A stretch of 14,415 nt of DNA from Campylobacteraceae bacterium (GTDB lineage Bacteria; Campylobacterota; Campylobacteria; Campylobacterales; Sulfurovaceae). Location: assembly GCA_027002665.1 (NCBI GenBank), contig JALWZK010000236.1, positions 1 through 14,415 of the forward strand. The letters are read 5' to 3'. Shown here piece after piece: positions 5,631 through 13,344 of this stretch. The notes beneath the pieces were generated by a model. That model did no database searches, was not told the DNA's origin, and saw only the letters and a program-made list of their open reading frames with translations. The stretch's first letter is position 1, and the number at the start of each line of letters is the position of its first letter. Both the position numbers and the translations under genes were made by a program.

Positions 5631-7820
5631 ATTTTAAAAAAATTTATCTTATCTATTTTAATTATAATAGGGATATTTCTAATTCTAAACTATCTATACC
5701 CATTAGATACAACACGACTATATAAACCAAAATCAACTCTTATATATGATAGAAACCATAAACTATTGACAGTAAAGTTAAGTAGTGATGGCTATTTACG
5801 AATACCGATAAAACGAGAAGATATAAGTTCAGATATAAAAAAGATTGTTTTGGGGTATGAGGATAGATACTTCTATAACCATTTTGGGGTAAATATCTTC
5901 TCAATATTTAGAGCAATATACTCAAATATTACAAACTCACATAAGATTGGGGCATCAACTATCACTATGCAGGTGGCAAGAATGATGCACCATAAAAGGA
6001 GAACATTTACCCAAAAGTTAATAGAGATATTTCAAGCTATTCAGTTGGAGATAAGATACTCTAAAGATGAGATACTAAATCTATATCTAAACAATGCACC
6101 CTATGGGGGAAATATTGAGGGGTTTGCATCTGCCTCTTTTAAATATTTTAATCTTCCTCCATCTTCTCTATCTCTATCACAGATAGCATATCTCACATCT
6201 ATTCCCAAAAATCCAAATAGAAATAGACCCAAAAAGGGGAGAGATATAAATAGAGCCAAAAATAGACTCTTAGATAGACTATATAGATTAAAACTCTTAA
6301 TTAGAAAGGAGTATATAGAGGCAAAAGATGAGAGGATAGAGGTTAATATTAGACCACTTCCAAATAAGATACCTCATCTAAGTCGATATATTAATAGTGG
6401 AGATGAGGTAAATACAACGATAGATTTAACTCTGCAAAATAGAGTTCAACAGATTATCTCATCACATGCAAGAGAGTTAAAAAAGTATGGGATATATAAT
6501 GGCTCTGCTATTGTTATTGATAACTCCAATATGGAGATATTGGCATACATTGGCTCACAAGACTTTTATGACTCTAAGCATGGTGGACAGAATGACGGAT
6601 TGAGAGCTTTAATATCTCCCGCTTCCACTCTCAAACCATTTATATATGCCAAAGCCTTAGAGAAGGGGTTAATTACTCCTCTAAAGAAGCTATATGATGT
6701 TCCACTATTTATCGATGGGTATAAACCTACTAACTACTCTAAAAAATATCTTGGAGAGGTTACAGCTTCAGAGGCTCTCCAATTCTCTCTAAATATTCCA
6801 GCTGTTGAGTTGGATAGACTGCTTCAAGATAGCTCACTCTACTATATATTGAAAGATGCAAATATCTCCTCTCTAAATAGAGATAAGAGCTATTATGGTA
6901 GCTCCCTTGCACTTGGTGGTTGGGGATTACCTCTACGAAATAATGGTGAACTATTTGCATCTCTCGCAAATGGAGGAGTATTTCAGAAATCAAGCTATAT
7001 TAAGGGGAAGAGTTATCCCAAGAAGAGGATTTTAAGTAGAGAATCATCTCATCTAATTAGCAATATTCTATCTGATGCCCCGAGAGTTGAGTTTTCCTCC
7101 TATTGGGAGTTTATAAAAGATATGCCAAAAGTGGCATTTAAGACAGGAACATCGGCACACGCCAGAGATATGCTAACTATGGGATATACTCCAAAATATA
7201 CAGTTGGCGTTTGGTATGGGAACTTCTCGGGAAAATCCAGCAGACCCTATCACGGAGAGTATGCCACAGGGTTATACACCTCCTCACCTACCCTATTTGA
7301 GATTTTTCAACTCTTAAAAGATAATAGTTGGTTTAAGCGACCCAAAGGGGTTATTAGAGAGGAGATATGTCAAGATGCTATTATAATAGATGAGTGTAAA
7401 AATAGAGTAATCGATGATACGATTAAAGGTGTTAAACTATCTACTCCTTGCTCTGCCATGAGAGCAGAGGTCTTATCATATCTAATAGAGAGTGGGGAGA
7501 TAAAATCTATTAGGGAGCTATCTAACCATAAGTGTTATAATGAATGGATAGAGTATAAACCTCTTATTACAAATCCTATTAATGGTAAAACTTATATATA
7601 TAATAGACTACTACCAAATGAACTTAAAAAAACTATGTTGCAGTGCTACTCATTTCAGACAAATCCAACTATATATTGGTTAATAGATAACAAGCCTCCA
7701 ATTGTATCTAAATCTGGAGAGAAGATATATCTCTATTTAACCCCTGAAGAGCATACAATATCATGCTTAGATGAGGGGGCTAAGATGAGAACGATTACTA
7801 TCTATAATAAGGAGCTATAA
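5631..7820 (+). CDS. pbpC: Penicillin-binding protein 1C (bifunctional transglycosylase/transpeptidase), apparent AUU start
   Basis: Class A PBP that polymerises and cross-links peptidoglycan in the periplasm. From ATT 5631 it has about 729 residues: an N-terminal membrane helix (LKKFILSILIIIGIFLILNY), a GT51 transglycosylase domain (catalytic E77 in EDRYFYNHFG, GASTITMQ, KDEILNLYLN), a transpeptidase domain (S332-T-L-K335, S386-L-N388, K504-T-G506), and a C-terminal domain starting near ITNPINGKTYIY that is typical of PBP1C. The first canonical start, TTG 5766, would delete the membrane anchor and the strand before the GT domain. The frame upstream is open and clearly coding, so AUU initiation is the simplest reading; a sequencing error is the alternative. 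The gene begins 17 bases after the ligase, so it may be co-transcribed with the mutase operon. Confidence 0.9.
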   Translation: MLKKFILSILIIIGIFLILNYLYPLDTTRLYKPKSTLIYDRNHKLLTVKLSSDGYLRIPIKREDISSDIKKIVLGYEDRYFYNHFGVNIFSIFRAIYSNITNSHKIGASTITMQVARMMHHKRRTFTQKLIEIFQAIQLEIRYSKDEILNLYLNNAPYGGNIEGFASASFKYFNLPPSSLSLSQIAYLTSIPKNPNRNRPKKGRDINRAKNRLLDRLYRLKLLIRKEYIEAKDERIEVNIRPLPNKIPHLSRYINSGDEVNTTIDLTLQNRVQQIISSHARELKKYGIYNGSAIVIDNSNMEILAYIGSQDFYDSKHGGQNDGLRALISPASTLKPFIYAKALEKGLITPLKKLYDVPLFIDGYKPTNYSKKYLGEVTASEALQFSLNIPAVELDRLLQDSSLYYILKDANISSLNRDKSYYGSSLALGGWGLPLRNNGELFASLANGGVFQKSSYIKGKSYPKKRILSRESSHLISNILSDAPRVEFSSYWEFIKDMPKVAFKTGTSAHARDMLTMGYTPKYTVGVWYGNFSGKSSRPYHGEYATGLYTSSPTLFEIFQLLKDNSWFKRPKGVIREEICQDAIIIDECKNRVIDDTIKGVKLSTPCSAMRAEVLSYLIESGEIKSIRELSNHKCYNEWIEYKPLITNPINGKTYIYNRLLPNELKKTMLQCYSFQTNPTIYWLIDNKPPIVSKSGEKIYLYLTPEEHTISCLDEGAKMRTITIYNKEL

Positions 7821-7828
7821 GCTTTTTG

Positions 7829-7837
7829 TGTTAAAAT
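7829..7837 (+). promoter_or_regulatory. Possible extended -10 element before the PMT glycosyltransferase gene
   Basis: TGTTAAAAT fits an extended -10 (TGNTANAAT) in the 46-base gap between pbpC and the glycosyltransferase gene. No -35 element is recognisable. The same gap shows only a four-base-pair AGCT/AGCT stem before T5, too weak to call a terminator, so read-through from pbpC is also likely. Confidence 0.3.
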
Positions 7838-7866
7838 AGCAAAATTTTAATAGAAGAGAATTAAAA

Positions 7867-9606
7867 ATGAGCAGTAAACAGCTATTAACTCTACAGACAA
7901 TATTGACTATACCCATTTTACTATTTACGATACTATATGCCAAGAATATACTCTATCTATCTATCTCTATATCTTTAACCCTATTTTTAATATATAACTT
8001 TATTAAATTTAAGAGAGATACTACTATTATAAAACCTCCTCTACTATTAATATTGGTTATGAGCTTTCTGCTCTACTCATTCTATCATCTTGGCTCAAAA
8101 AAGGCACCTCAAACATTTGAGAAGATTGATATCAATACAAATGCAAAACAGATAATCTTCGATTTAAAAGAGGAGCAACCAATAGATAAGATATGCTACT
8201 ATATGGGGATTGATAGAAATGTCAAATTTAGATTGGGTGCTTTAGAAAATGGTAAATGGAGACGATTTTATAAATATGATAAGAACTTCCCATACTCATT
8301 TCGTTGGAACTGTGAAAAAGTCAATATTAAAACGGCTAAGATAGGTATTTTGGTATCTCAGGGTGAGGCTTTTCTTGGAGAGATTCGATTTATGGATAAG
8401 AATCGAACAATTCCATTTACTACGAGATATGCTAAAAAGTTAAATGATGAGACAGATATTAAGCCAGACACCTCCTACTATGGAGGAATGTTTTTCGATG
8501 AGATATATTTTGGAAGAACAGCCTACGAGATACTCCATAAACTTAAAATATATGAGACAACACACCCATTTCTTGGAAAAGCTCTCATCAGTCAAGGGAT
8601 TAAACTATTCGAGATGACTCCCTATGGTTGGAGATTTATAAATGTGCTGTTTGGAGCTTTTATGATAGTGGTTGTCTATTATCTTGCTCTATTAATCTTT
8701 AAAGATTATCTATATGCTTTCAGCTCTGCACTACTTATTACATATAGTTTTATGCACTTAACTCAAGTGAGACTTGCCATTGTCGATACATTTGGAGTTA
8801 CCTTTGTTCTAATATCTTACTACTTTCTATATAGATTTATACTAAAGCAGAGATTAAAATGGTTACTAATAAGTGGAATATTTTTTGGATTAGCAAGTGC
8901 CATTAAGTGGTCAGCTGTATTTGCATCACTTGGATTTATATTAATCTCCATATATCTATTGGTCTCAAAATACCCTCTTCAGGAGAGATTTAGAGGATAT
9001 AGATTAATTCTATATGGAGTTTTGAGCTACATTATAGTAGGGGTTGGAGTTTACTACTTGACATTCTATATCTATATGGAGAATAATAGCTTTGCTGATA
9101 TTATTAAATATCAAATAGATATGTATAAATATCATACTGCACTAAAGGCTACACACCCATATAGCTCTGAGTGGTGGAGTTGGATTATAGATTATAGACC
9201 AATGTGTTACTATAGAAATATAGTGGGAGATAGATTTACCTCTATTACAGTATTTGGAAACCCTGCAATATTTTGGGTTGGGATAGTAGGAGTATTATAC
9301 TCTTTAATAAGATATAGGGAGTTGGAGGTAGCCTTTATTCTATCTGCATTTTTGGGACTATATCTCCCATATATCTTTATAGGTAGATTAATGTTTATAT
9401 ACCACTTCTACTATGCAGTCCCTTTTATGATACTATCTATAATTTATCTATTTAAAAGGCTTATTAATAGAGAAAAGATTCTATATCTATATATGATTAT
9501 AGTCATATCTCTATTCTTGGCATACTATCCCGTTCTTAGCGGATATGAGGTTCCTAAGTGGTATGTCGATAACTATCTGGTATGGTTTAAAGGGTGGTGG
9601 CTTTAA
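7867..9606 (+). CDS. PMT-family (GT39-like) membrane glycosyltransferase with inserted periplasmic domain
   Basis: This 579-residue polytopic membrane protein resembles protein O-mannosyltransferase/ArnT-type enzymes (GT-C fold), which transfer a sugar from a polyprenyl-phosphate donor on the periplasmic side. The diagnostic segment is FFD211-E212-IYFGRTAYE, then THP(F)LGKALI around H233 and the YGWRF helix start. Three N-terminal helices (about 8-24, 28-46, 57-74, with the KFKRD loop inside) precede a periplasmic segment of about 120 residues (80-185) containing IIFDLKEEQPIDKICYYMG...FLGEIRFMD. That segment looks like a discoidin/galactose-binding beta-sandwich inserted before the DE motif. 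Many helices follow to residue ~555. AGAAGAG (7852-7858) is the ribosome site. Donor and acceptor are unknown; an envelope glycan or glycoprotein is likely. Confidence 0.82.
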   Translation: MSSKQLLTLQTILTIPILLFTILYAKNILYLSISISLTLFLIYNFIKFKRDTTIIKPPLLLILVMSFLLYSFYHLGSKKAPQTFEKIDINTNAKQIIFDLKEEQPIDKICYYMGIDRNVKFRLGALENGKWRRFYKYDKNFPYSFRWNCEKVNIKTAKIGILVSQGEAFLGEIRFMDKNRTIPFTTRYAKKLNDETDIKPDTSYYGGMFFDEIYFGRTAYEILHKLKIYETTHPFLGKALISQGIKLFEMTPYGWRFINVLFGAFMIVVVYYLALLIFKDYLYAFSSALLITYSFMHLTQVRLAIVDTFGVTFVLISYYFLYRFILKQRLKWLLISGIFFGLASAIKWSAVFASLGFILISIYLLVSKYPLQERFRGYRLILYGVLSYIIVGVGVYYLTFYIYMENNSFADIIKYQIDMYKYHTALKATHPYSSEWWSWIIDYRPMCYYRNIVGDRFTSITVFGNPAIFWVGIVGVLYSLIRYRELEVAFILSAFLGLYLPYIFIGRLMFIYHFYYAVPFMILSIIYLFKRLINREKILYLYMIIVISLFLAYYPVLSGYEVPKWYVDNYLVWFKGWWL

Positions 9607-9670
9607 CTAATTCTGTTTTTTATAGTTTTAAAAAAATAACCGTTAATTAATCTACATTAAACAGAAATTA

Positions 9671-9700
9671 TACTAAAATTATCAACCCATTACTAAAATT
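9671..9700 (+). repeat. Ten-base direct repeat with 20-base period upstream of the chePep-like gene
   Basis: TACTAAAATT occurs at 9671-9680 and again at 9691-9700, with ATCAACCCAT between. The copies are phased by about two helical turns, just before the ribosome site GGAG (9702-9705). They could be tandem operator half-sites or tandem -10-like elements. The rest of the 104-base gap (9607-9710) is very AT-rich and holds a TTAATTAA palindrome and a -10-like TATACT at 9669-9674. Confidence 0.6.
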
Positions 9701-9710
9701 TGGAGAAGAT

Positions 9711-10682
9711 ATGAGAATATTATTGATAAATAGTAATCCGGTTGTATCAAGATTGACTGCACTTAGTGCAAGAAAAGAGGGTGTTCCCATAGATGAGATT
9801 AGAGATATAGCAGATTTAAAAGAGAGCGATTATAATATAGTCTTTATAGACTCAGACTCATTAAATTCAGAAATTTTAACTTTTTTAAAAAATTCGAATA
9901 TAAAGAAGAGAGTAATATTTCACACTCAAGAGGATAAAGATATAGATGACATATTCAACTATACTATACTTAAACCATTCTTACCATCAGAGGTCTCATC
10001 TATACTTCGTGAAGCAAAAATGGAGTTAGATGAAGAGGAGTATGAACAGAAGACGCCGAAAGAGGAGTATTTAAACTTAAATGAGATTATATCTACAAAG
10101 AAAGATGATTTAGCACCTCTTGAGATTAAAGAGGATAAAAAGTTTACTGTTTTAAAGGGGAATGAAGAGAAGTTATTGAAGGAGTTAAAAGCCTCTAAGA
10201 GTAAAAAAGAGGATAAATTGGATTTAAATTTAGATTTAAATGATGATTTATTAATTAAAGATGATAAAGAGGGAACTACTACTAAGGGTGAACTATTTGA
10301 GTTAGATAGAGAAGAGGATAAGAATAAGAGAGATATTCAAGATGAGGTTTTAGACTTAGATAAAGATAGTAGCAGCGAGGTTAAGTTTGAAGAGAAAAAA
10401 GATACTAAAATCTTAGATAAGGAAGAGACGCTCAATATTAAATCTCTCTTAGAGAGTGAAGAGCCGTCAGATAAGAATCTATCTCTCGATGATGTAGTAG
10501 AGCCTACTACACCACCTATCGATATGGAGATTAAAGAGAAAAAATCTGAAGAGTCTAAAAGAGATGAGGTTGTAAAGAGAGTCCTTAAGGATACTGTAGT
10601 CTCGCTTCCAATAGAGGAGCTTAGACAACTTTTAAGAGGGACTAAAATTCACATTACAATAGAGTTTCCAAAAGAGGTCTGA
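9711..10682 (+). CDS. ChePep-like protein: degenerate receiver domain plus acidic repetitive region
   Basis: The 323-residue protein has three parts: an N-terminal receiver-like domain (1-105), a long Glu/Asp/Lys-rich, probably disordered region (105-275), and a short C-terminal segment (about 280-323; VVSLPIEELRQLLRGTKIHI). It lies directly before gmk-tatA-argS. In H. pylori the poly-E-rich protein HP0322 (ChePep) has this architecture and this place; it localises to the flagellated pole and affects chemotaxis and flagellar rotation. I assign orthology from architecture and synteny. The receiver keeps an aspartate at the end of strand 3 (D47) and the Lys-Pro pair (LKPF), but the acidic pair before helix 1 is replaced by N7-S8-N9, so Mg-dependent phosphorylation is doubtful. 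Its TGA overlaps the gmk ATG by one base. Confidence 0.82.
   Translation: MRILLINSNPVVSRLTALSARKEGVPIDEIRDIADLKESDYNIVFIDSDSLNSEILTFLKNSNIKKRVIFHTQEDKDIDDIFNYTILKPFLPSEVSSILREAKMELDEEEYEQKTPKEEYLNLNEIISTKKDDLAPLEIKEDKKFTVLKGNEEKLLKELKASKSKKEDKLDLNLDLNDDLLIKDDKEGTTTKGELFELDREEDKNKRDIQDEVLDLDKDSSSEVKFEEKKDTKILDKEETLNIKSLLESEEPSDKNLSLDDVVEPTTPPIDMEIKEKKSEESKRDEVVKRVLKDTVVSLPIEELRQLLRGTKIHITIEFPKEV
10221..10250 (+). repeat. Imperfect 12-base tandem repeat in the acidic region of the chePep-like gene
   Basis: GATTTAAATTTA, GATTTAAATGAT and GATTTA follow one another and encode DLNL-DLND-DL. It is a small in-frame coding repeat of the kind that lets the disordered region change length without a frameshift. 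Confidence 0.7.
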
Positions 10683-11293
10683 TGGGTGGAGCAATATTGG
10701 TTCTATCTGGTCCAAGTGGTGCGGGAAAAAGCACTATTATAGAGAATGCAAGTAGTAAGATTGGAGATTACTACTTCTCCATCTCTACCACTACAAGGAA
10801 ACCGAGAGAGGGAGAGATAGATGGAGTCAATTATCACTTTGTATCGAGGGAGGAGTTTGAAGAGGATATAAAAGCGGGTGTATTTTTAGAGTATGCTACT
10901 GTGCATGGGAATTATTATGGGACATCTCTCAAACCTGTAAAAGAGGCTCTCAAGAGAGGGAAACTTGTAATTTTTGATATAGATATACAGGGGCATAGAT
11001 TGGTGAGAGCAAAGGTTGGAGATTTAGTCACTTCAGTCTTTATTACACCTCCAAGTCTGAGTGAGTTGGAGAGGAGATTATACTCCCGCTCTACCGATAA
11101 AAAATCAATAATAGAGAAGAGAATAGAGAATGCAAAAGAGGAGATTAAAGCCATCTGTGAGTTCGATTTTGTAATTATCAATGATAATATAGAGAGGGCA
11201 TCTAATGAGTTTGCCACTATTTCAAACGCCTCAAGGTTGAAATTGAGTAAACGAGAGTTGGAAAAACTGGTAGCTAATTGGGAAAATAGTTAG
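10682..11293 (+). CDS. gmk: Guanylate kinase
   Basis: Cytoplasmic enzyme that phosphorylates GMP to GDP with ATP, essential for guanine nucleotide supply. The 203-residue length is usual. The P-loop is G10-P-S-G-A-G-K16-S17. The GMP-binding segment STTTRKPREGEIDGVNYHF and the following FLEYATVHGNYYGTS are typical. The C-terminal lid/CORE region (SRSTDKKSIIEKRIENAKEE) is present. The ATG overlaps the preceding TGA (TGATG), and AAGAGG at 10672-10677 is the ribosome site, so it is translated with the chePep-like gene. Confidence 0.97.
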   Translation: MGGAILVLSGPSGAGKSTIIENASSKIGDYYFSISTTTRKPREGEIDGVNYHFVSREEFEEDIKAGVFLEYATVHGNYYGTSLKPVKEALKRGKLVIFDIDIQGHRLVRAKVGDLVTSVFITPPSLSELERRLYSRSTDKKSIIEKRIENAKEEIKAICEFDFVIINDNIERASNEFATISNASRLKLSKRELEKLVANWENS

Positions 11294-11301
11294 ATATAAA
11301 C

Positions 11302-11328
11302 TTGAAATTAATAAAATATTAGTATAAT
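11302..11328 (+). promoter_or_regulatory. Candidate sigma-70 promoter for tatA-argS
   Basis: TTGAAA (11302-11307) and a consensus TATAAT (11323-11328) are separated by 15 bases, slightly short. The -10 box lies 40 bases before the tatA start. The element sits in the 75-base gap after gmk. Confidence 0.55.
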
Positions 11329-11368
11329 CTCTTAATCAATTTAGATAAAACAGTTTAAGGAAATCTAT

Positions 11369-11596
11369 ATGGGAATGCCAAGTATGCCAGAATTAATAGT
11401 TATCTTAGCAATAGTAGTCCTACTTTTTGGAGCAAAAAAGATACCAGATTTAGCAAAAGGTGTAGGTAAAGGAATTAAGGACTTCAAAAAGGCTATTAGA
11501 GAAGATGACGAAGAGGTAACTCAGGTTAAAGAGATAAAAGATGATAAGAGTAAAGAGGCAGTAGCTGAGACCAAAGAGACAGTAAAAAAAGCTTAA
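11369..11596 (+). CDS. tatA: Sec-independent protein translocase subunit TatA
   Basis: TatA forms the pore-like assembly of the twin-arginine pathway, which exports folded proteins across the inner membrane. The 75-residue protein has the expected layout: a short periplasmic N-terminus (MGMPSMPEL), one membrane helix (about 9-21), the F-G hinge ([13 protein letters not shown]), an amphipathic helix with a conserved phenylalanine ([10 protein letters not shown]) and a charged tail. TAAGGA (11356-11361) is 7 bases before ATG. Short TatA and TatE cannot be told apart by sequence alone. The gmk-tatA-argS order matches other Campylobacterota. Confidence 0.95.
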   Translation: MGMPSMPELIVILAIVVLLFGAKKIPDLAKGVGKGIKDFKKAIREDDEEVTQVKEIKDDKSKEAVAETKETVKKA

Positions 11597-11598
11597 AT

Positions 11599-11619
11599 GA
11601 TACTCTAAAATAGAGTATC
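11599..11619 (+). other. Perfect 8-bp stem-loop between tatA and argS
   Basis: GATACTCT and AGAGTATC form a perfect inverted repeat with loop AAAAT. No T tract follows (next bases CCTACGG), so it is not a standard intrinsic terminator. It lies 3 bases after the tatA stop and 14 bases before the argS start. It may protect or process the mRNA, or limit argS translation. Confidence 0.6.
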
Positions 11620-11633
11620 CCTACGGATAATAT

Positions 11634-13337
11634 ATGAAAATCAAGTCAAAATTAAATCAAATTATAAAGAGTGCGTTAGATAGTGCCAATATTGAGACCA
11701 AAGAGGATATTACTATATCTGATGCTACAAAACCGGAGTTTGGAGATTATCAATTTAATGGAGCTATGAAATTAGCCAAGAGTCTCAAGAGAAATCCAAG
11801 AGAGATAGCATTAGATATTATAGAGCATATTGATACCACCACTCTAATATCTAAGGTAGAGGTGGCAGGAGCAGGATTTATAAATATCTCAATAGATAAT
11901 GGTTGGCTATCTAAAGAGCTAACTAAGATAATAGATGATAGTCGAGTTGGTGTGGGGATAGTAGAGGATAAGAAGCGAATTGTTATCGACTATTCCAGCC
12001 CCAATATGGCAAAAGAGATGCATGTGGGACATCTTCGCTCTACCATTATTGGAGATACAGTTGCCACTCTATTTGAGTTTCTGGGTCACACTGTTATTCG
12101 CCAAAACCATATTGGGGATTGGGGAACTCAGTTCGGTATGCTTATAGCATATCTTGAGGAGTTAGGAGAGGAGAATAAGAGACAAAATCTCCAAAATTTA
12201 GAGCAGTTCTATAGAGATGCAAAAGTTAGATTTGATGAGAGTCCAGAGTTTGCAGATAGAGCGAGGGAGTATGTAGTTAAAATCCAACAGGGAGATGCCC
12301 ACTGTTTAAAACTATGGAGAGAGTTTATAGATATATCGCTTGGACACTGTGAAGAGGTATATTCCAAATTGGGTGTTAAATTGAGAAAAGAGGATGTAAG
12401 AGCAGAGAGTTTTTATAATCCTATGTTGCCAAAAGTTATAGATACCCTAAGAGAGAAGGGACTACTTGTAGAGAGTAATGGTGCAAAGTGTGTATTTTTA
12501 GATAGTGATACACCCCTTATTGTTCAAAAGAGTGATGGTGGATACCTATATGCCACAACAGACTTAGCAGGATTGGAGTTTAGAGCAAAGGAGTTAAAGG
12601 CAGATAGAATCTCCTATGTTGTTGATGTTAGACAGTCTGAACACTTTAGACAGATATTTGCCATTGCAAAAAGAGCCGATATGGTGCCATCAGATGTAAA
12701 ATTGGAGCATATCGCATTTGGAACAATGATGGATAGAAGTGGCAAACCATTTAAAACAAGAGATGGGGGAACTGTTAAACTTATAGAGTTATTAGATGAG
12801 GCAATCCTTAGAGCTAAGGAGACAATTAAAGATAGAGATAGCTACTCCAATAGCGAAGATTTAGATAGAGTGGCAGAGGTTATCGGAATTGGTGCTATTA
12901 AATATGCCGATTTAAGTATAAATAGAGAGTCAAACTACATATTCTCATGGGATAAGATGTTAAGCTTTGATGGAAATACCGCTCTATATATACAATACGC
13001 CTATGCGAGAATTTCATCTATACTTAGAAGATATAATCGAGAGTTAAATGGAAATATAGCTATTGGTGATGAGTTAGAACATAGATTAGCCTTAATGATT
13101 TTAAAATTTGAAGATACCCTACTAAAGGCATCGGAGAATGGCTATCCACATATAATCACATCATATCTATATGATTTAGTAACTCTATTTATGAAATTTT
13201 ATGAAAATAACCCTATATTAAAAGACAATATAGATACAGAGACTCAAATTAGTAGATTGCTCCTATCTAAATTGACAGCAAATACCATTAAAAAGGGGTT
13301 AGAGATTTTGGGGATTGAGGTTGTGGAGAGGATATAG
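11634..13337 (+). CDS. argS: Arginyl-tRNA synthetase
   Basis: Class I aminoacyl-tRNA synthetase that charges tRNA-Arg in the cytoplasm. The 567-residue length is normal. Order of parts: N-terminal tRNA D-loop-binding domain (ITISDATKPEFGDYQFN, about 25-90), catalytic core with the HIGH-type motif H130-V-G-H133 in SSPNMAKEMHVGHLRST and IGDWGTQFG, the loop DRSGKPFKTRDGGTVKL (about 367-383) that replaces a canonical KMSKS as in many ArgS, and the C-terminal anticodon-binding helical domain (about 450-567). The start ATG 11634 has a weak ribosome site (CGGA at 11624-11627). Its stop is 7 bases from the end of the convergent regulatory gene. Confidence 0.97.
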   Translation: MKIKSKLNQIIKSALDSANIETKEDITISDATKPEFGDYQFNGAMKLAKSLKRNPREIALDIIEHIDTTTLISKVEVAGAGFINISIDNGWLSKELTKIIDDSRVGVGIVEDKKRIVIDYSSPNMAKEMHVGHLRSTIIGDTVATLFEFLGHTVIRQNHIGDWGTQFGMLIAYLEELGEENKRQNLQNLEQFYRDAKVRFDESPEFADRAREYVVKIQQGDAHCLKLWREFIDISLGHCEEVYSKLGVKLRKEDVRAESFYNPMLPKVIDTLREKGLLVESNGAKCVFLDSDTPLIVQKSDGGYLYATTDLAGLEFRAKELKADRISYVVDVRQSEHFRQIFAIAKRADMVPSDVKLEHIAFGTMMDRSGKPFKTRDGGTVKLIELLDEAILRAKETIKDRDSYSNSEDLDRVAEVIGIGAIKYADLSINRESNYIFSWDKMLSFDGNTALYIQYAYARISSILRRYNRELNGNIAIGDELEHRLALMILKFEDTLLKASENGYPHIITSYLYDLVTLFMKFYENNPILKDNIDTETQISRLLLSKLTANTIKKGLEILGIEVVERI

Positions 13338-13344
13338 ATGGTAA

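Noticed and set aside
5766..5768. TTG as start codon of pbpC
   Set aside because: It would remove the membrane anchor and coding sequence that is clearly present upstream, and no ribosome site stands before it.
1..9606. Recent horizontal acquisition of the mutase-envelope block
   Set aside because: Its AGA/ATA-rich codon use and AT-richness look the same as in the conserved gmk-tatA-argS block, and no mobile element, tRNA or flanking repeat is visible; older transfer cannot be excluded.
9587..9621. Possible terminator after the PMT gene (TTAAAG/CTTTAA stem, then T6)
   Set aside because: The stem is only 6 AT-rich pairs, includes the stop codon, and the T tract starts 9 bases later.
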